From HGM04593 sp045661205 (GTDB lineage Bacteria; Bacteroidota; Bacteroidia; Bacteroidales; Bacteroidaceae), in assembly GCA_045661205.1 (NCBI GenBank), contig JAZRFE010000058.1:1-53977 (forward strand): DNA of 53,977 bases, in the 5' to 3' direction. The notes beneath the pieces are model-generated. The model searched no databases. It worked only from the letters and a program-made list of their open reading frames with translations, and was not told where the DNA came from. The position numbers and the translations under genes are program-made. This document shows, piece after piece, positions 51,041-53,977 of the stretch (positions are counted from its first letter, which is position 1; each line of letters opens with the position of its first letter).

Positions 51041-51523
51041 ATGAGACGAATGATGTTTTTATTATTCTTATTGGTAGCGTTCTTTGTGGGTGGTGGCAGT
51101 CTTGCTGCGCAATCTTCGCGTAAATCTCGCGAGAGTAAGACTATCAAGTTGAAAAAGGCTGATTTTCTTAAGAAGGTTGTGAATTTTGAAAAGACACCCA
51201 ACGTGTGGAACTATCTTGGCGACAAGCCTGCTGTGATTGATTTTTATGCAGACTGGTGTGGCCCATGTCGTCGTCTTGCTCCTCTGCTCGACGAGCTTGC
51301 TGCCGAGTATGCAGGAAAGGTGGTTTTTTACAAGGTGAACGTTGATGATGAGAAAGAGATTGCCGCTGCTTTTGGAATTACTTCCTTGCCGACGATTGTT
51401 TTTGTGCCTCTAAAGGGTAATCCCAGCGCGGGAACGGGTTTCATGCCCAAGGAGACGCTGCGCGGGGCTATTAAAGATATTTTGCTCGACAAGGGTGCCG
51501 GCAAAAAGCGGAGTAGCGAATAA
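51041..51523 (+). CDS. Exported thioredoxin-family protein
   Basis: 160 residues from the ATG at 51041, where a signal peptide begins (MRRMMFLLFLLVAFFVGGGSLAAQ); an ATG upstream at 50999 lacks a hydrophobic lead. The thioredoxin fold carries the redox motif WCGPC (C73, C76) and cis-Pro in ITSLPTIVF. The first ~25 residues after the signal are basic (RKSRESKTIKLKKAD). It probably keeps periplasmic thiols in the right state. 17 nt before the SGNH gene, so likely co-transcribed. Confidence 0.88.
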   Translation: MRRMMFLLFLLVAFFVGGGSLAAQSSRKSRESKTIKLKKADFLKKVVNFEKTPNVWNYLGDKPAVIDFYADWCGPCRRLAPLLDELAAEYAGKVVFYKVNVDDEKEIAAAFGITSLPTIVFVPLKGNPSAGTGFMPKETLRGAIKDILLDKGAGKKRSSE

Positions 51524-51540
51524 TCTATAATCTATATAAT

Positions 51541-53292
51541 ATGAAAAGAAATCTATTACTGTTTATGGTGGCATTCCTGTCACTGAATGCCATTGCCGAA
51601 ATTAAATGGTACAACCCTATGGAGGCGGGCTTCCCTGTTATTCAGAATCAGGGTTGGACAGGCGAGGAGCGCGAGAATCCTTACAATCGTTTCCCGTTGC
51701 GTGCTAAGGATAATGTGCGTGGTGCTGTGTGGTCGCTGTCGCATCACTCGGCAGGTGAGTGCATTGTTTTTACCACCAATGCCAAGGAAATTTATGTTCG
51801 TTACACTGTTGGTGGAGGAAAGTATATGAACCATATGCCTGCTACAGGTGTTACGGGTGTCGACCTCTACACAAAGAGCCGCGATGGTCAGGAACTGTGG
51901 TCGGCTGCAATGCACTATTCTTTTGGCGACACCGTTAAGTATCAGTTTGGCAAGGGTGAGAGAATACTTGATTACGACTCCAACCATAATCACCCTCATA
52001 CATATACTCTTTACCTTCCTCTCTATAATGAGGTTAAGTGGATGGAGATTGGTGTGAGCGATGGTGATAAATTCCAATTCGAGCAGTTGCGTGCCGAGCG
52101 TCCTATCGTTGTTTACGGTACTTCCATTGCTCATGGTGCTTGTGCGTCGCGTCCGGGAATGGCGTGGACAAACATTTTGCATCGTCGTTTGGGACGTCCT
52201 GTCGTTAATCTCGGATTTTCGGGAAATGCTTTCTTTGAGAAGGGTGTGATAGATATGTTGGGCGAGATTGACGCGAAGGTTTATATTCTCGATGCGCTGC
52301 CCAACTCGCACATGATAAGGCCTCTTGAGGTTCTCAAGGATACTATTATGAAGGCTGTGAAACAGTTGCGTAGCCTTCGTCCCGATGCCTCCATTCTGCT
52401 TACCGACCATTATGGTTATCCTCACAGTGTGACCTATAAATATTGGAGGGGCGAGGAGAAGCATGCAAACGATGCTATGAAGGCTGCTTACGAGCAGCTT
52501 ATTGCCGAGGGTGTCTCTTCTCTCTATCATTTGACATATGACGAGCTGGGAATGTCGCTTGATGCTACTGTCGAGGGTGTGCATCCCTCTGACTACGGAA
52601 TGGTGCTTTATGCCGATGCTTATGAGAAGGAGTTGCGCACGATATTGAATGAGCCGGTAGGAAAGTTCAAAACAACTGTTCCTGTTGAGCAGTCGCGCGA
52701 CTTTTATAATTGGCTTGAGCGTCACAACCGTATTATCAAGGATGGTCGCGAGGCTAAGCACTTTAAGCGTGTGGTTATCGGTAACTCCATCATGCATCAG
52801 TGGGGTGGTCTGCCCGATTTCCAGATACAGCGTGGCGAGAAGGTTTGGAACAAATATATGAAAGGTACTTTCAATATGGGTTGCGGCTGGGACCGACTCG
52901 AGAATATTCTTTGGCGTGTATATCACGACGAGCTTGATGGCTTCACTGCCGACAATATCTACATGATGATTGGTACAAACAACATCGGTATTTCGAGCGA
53001 GGAGGAGATTCTTGCCGGTATTGAGAATATTGTTAACGCAGTGCGTGTGCGTCGTCCAGAGGCTAAGATTACTCTTATTGGTATCTTCCCCCGTGCCAAT
53101 TGCGAGGCTTATGTGGCGCGTCTGAATGTGGGTATTGCTAATGTTGCTAAGAGTATGGGTGTTGCCTTCCGCGATCCGGGCAAGGCTATGCTGCTCGAGG
53201 ATGGCAAGATTGATGCCAAACTGTTTGTTGATGGCCTGCACCCGAGTGCCGATGGCTACGAGAAGGTTGTTAAAGGTTTTATCGAGAAATAG
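51541..53292 (+). CDS. Exported protein with two tandem SGNH hydrolase domains
   Basis: 583 residues with a signal peptide. After an N-terminal beta domain (about 22-185), SGNH domain 1 has S195 (YGTSIAHG), G225/N229 (NLGFSGNA) and H348 (VEGVHPSDYG); the Asp before H-P is E345. SGNH domain 2 has S416 (VIGNSIMHQW), N480 (IGTNNIG) and D564/H567 (VDGLHPSADGY), an intact site. Acts on acylated glycans or other esters in the periplasm or at the surface; substrate unknown. Followed by a strong terminator. Confidence 0.88.
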   Translation: MKRNLLLFMVAFLSLNAIAEIKWYNPMEAGFPVIQNQGWTGEERENPYNRFPLRAKDNVRGAVWSLSHHSAGECIVFTTNAKEIYVRYTVGGGKYMNHMPATGVTGVDLYTKSRDGQELWSAAMHYSFGDTVKYQFGKGERILDYDSNHNHPHTYTLYLPLYNEVKWMEIGVSDGDKFQFEQLRAERPIVVYGTSIAHGACASRPGMAWTNILHRRLGRPVVNLGFSGNAFFEKGVIDMLGEIDAKVYILDALPNSHMIRPLEVLKDTIMKAVKQLRSLRPDASILLTDHYGYPHSVTYKYWRGEEKHANDAMKAAYEQLIAEGVSSLYHLTYDELGMSLDATVEGVHPSDYGMVLYADAYEKELRTILNEPVGKFKTTVPVEQSRDFYNWLERHNRIIKDGREAKHFKRVVIGNSIMHQWGGLPDFQIQRGEKVWNKYMKGTFNMGCGWDRLENILWRVYHDELDGFTADNIYMMIGTNNIGISSEEEILAGIENIVNAVRVRRPEAKITLIGIFPRANCEAYVARLNVGIANVAKSMGVAFRDPGKAMLLEDGKIDAKLFVDGLHPSADGYEKVVKGFIEK

Positions 53293-53310
53293 TTCTTGTA
53301 TATAATGTTC

Positions 53311-53343
53311 AAGGGGGCTGTGCATCGCACAGCCCCCTTTGTC
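53311..53343 (+). terminator. Terminator after the SGNH gene
   Basis: 13-bp GC-rich stem AAGGGGGCTGTGC with GCACAGCCCCCTT (53311-53323, 53327-53339), loop ATC. Confidence 0.85.
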
Positions 53344-53354
53344 GTTTGTGGGTG

Positions 53355-53368
53355 GTTCCACGTTGAAC
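53355..53368. other. parS-like near-palindrome
   Basis: GTTCCACGTTGAAC differs at one base from the palindromic parS core GTTCCACGTGGAAC used by ParB in many bacteria. Single site; function unproven. Confidence 0.3.
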
Positions 53369-53410
53369 CGAAATATAAAACATATTTCTCTGATAATCAG
53401 GTATACAATA

Positions 53411-53455
53411 GCGGGAACTCTATGGATTGATACCATAAAGTTCCCGTTATTTTTA
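53411..53455 (+). terminator. Second hairpin with T-run
   Basis: Arms 53411-53425 and 53433-53447 (one mismatch) then TTATTTTT in the plus direction. Lies between the SGNH gene and the minus-strand restriction gene, so it may serve both. Confidence 0.6.
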
Positions 53456-53479
53456 TGTGTGGGAGATATGTTCCCCTAG

Positions 53480-53977
53480 TTACTTTGTCAGTAGTTCACT
53501 TAATTCCGCATATGAAGAGACAATGTCAAATTTGAGATTGCCACCTGAAATAGATTCAAAATGTTTTCTTGCACAATCAATCTTGGACTCTTCTACACCT
53601 CGTAAGTCAGCTGATTTCATTTCATACTTTGTGGCACCTTTGGTTTCTGCTACAAAATAGACGTGTTTGACTGCTCCTTCTCGGAATGCTATCGCCCAGT
53701 CTGGATTATAATGTCCCATGGGAGTATTGATATAGAAACCACGTGGAAGTTTGGTATAGACAACCACATCTTCCTGTTTCTCCAATTGTTCTGCGAATGG
53801 TTTCTCAGTTCCCACGCTATCAACTACCACCAAATCATATAGTGATTTCACTGATTCAATGGTATTGTCACCGAGTTTGCCTCTGATAGTATTCTCTGTA
53901 AAGATCGATTCATCGAAGGTGTCATCCAGTTTATGATATTCAATATGCTTTATCACGGCAAAAGCTTTCACCTCGTT
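53480..53977 (-). CDS. Type III restriction enzyme Res subunit, C-terminal fragment (window edge)
   Basis: The frame runs off the right edge, so only about 165 C-terminal residues are seen. NPDWAIAF followed by YFVAETKG is a PD-(D/E)xK nuclease core as in type III Res subunits; a later E-K-I-CA-HF block is typical of these C termini. It would cut DNA in an ATP-dependent R-M complex with Mod. The Mod partner and helicase part must lie beyond the window. Only clear accessory gene here. Confidence 0.82.
   Translation of the reverse strand, partial: NEVKAFAVIKHIEYHKLDDTFDESIFTENTIRGKLGDNTIESVKSLYDLVVVDSVGTEKPFAEQLEKQEDVVVYTKLPRGFYINTPMGHYNPDWAIAFREGAVKHVYFVAETKGATKYEMKSADLRGVEESKIDCARKHFESISGGNLKFDIVSSYAELSELLTK

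Noticed and set aside
51580..53436. Minus-strand open frame of 618 codons opposite the SGNH gene
   Set aside because: The plus strand has signal peptide and two SGNH sites; the minus frame has no motif and follows from codon bias.
1..53977. Mobile elements and CRISPR
   Set aside because: No transposase or integrase, no evenly spaced direct repeats, no long terminal repeats were found.

Overview
The window looks like a chromosomal stretch of an anaerobic or microaerophilic member of the Bacteroidales (Bacteroidetes). Three things point there. Upstream regions repeatedly carry the Bacteroidetes promoter form TTTG-N19-TAnnTTTG, and Shine-Dalgarno sequences are mostly absent. The gene set is typical: a V-type ATPase operon with a DUF2764 subunit, a GT3 glycogen synthase next to an alpha-glucan phosphorylase, a BlaI/M56 pair with TonB-type domains, and a TPP-riboswitch operon of TonB receptor, PnuT and thiamine pyrophosphokinase. 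The SRP RNA and RNase P RNA also have the expected form. I cannot fix the genus. I saw no transposase, integrase, CRISPR array or prophage. The only sign of an accessory region is the C-terminal part of a type III restriction subunit at the right edge.

Layout. 1-8.6 kb (+): end of a large exported protein, a DUF1846 protein and a secreted GH2 beta-galactosidase. 8.66-15.4 kb (-): an LTA-synthase-like membrane sulfatase, the M56/BlaI pair, a CstA transporter and a patatin. 15.5-21.3 kb (+): a 53-codon TatA-like ORF stop/start-coupled to a threonine aldolase and a prolyl-tRNA deacylase, then glutamate dehydrogenase, then an AmpG-like permease with an amino-sugar kinase (cell-wall recycling). 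21.3-24.4 kb: RNase P RNA (-), an HtrA protease (+), SRP RNA (+), tRNA-Thr (-) and a long carB leader. 24.5-27.7 kb: carB. 28.3-35.8 kb: the V-ATPase operon E-DUF2764-A-B-D-I-K. 36.1-40.4 kb: glycogen synthase and phosphorylase. 40.4-44.7 kb (-): GNAT, a rubrerythrin with two rubredoxin domains, and phoH-purC-aroE. 44.9-47.2 kb (+): a lipoprotein with an M15-like metal motif and an RluA enzyme with a large N-terminal extension. 47.2-50.9 kb (-): the thiamine operon. 51.0-53.3 kb (+): an exported thioredoxin and a tandem-SGNH esterase. 53.5 kb to the end (-): the restriction subunit fragment.

The signals I consider most worth following are in RNA leaders. The carB leader has a good promoter, a 53-codon ORF preceded by a T-rich stretch, and an 11-bp intrinsic terminator whose loop and 3' arm contain the ORF stop codon. 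The ORF start region can pair with the terminator 5' arm instead. This is the layout of a transcription attenuator, comparable in logic to E. coli pyrBI. The region before the V-ATPase operon has a promoter followed about 110 nt later by a GUGA-capped terminator, far upstream of the first gene. The glgA leader has two strong consecutive hairpins. The V-ATPase K subunit retains all the residues that bind Na+ in the Enterococcus hirae rotor ring, so this enzyme is probably a sodium pump or Na+-driven synthase.
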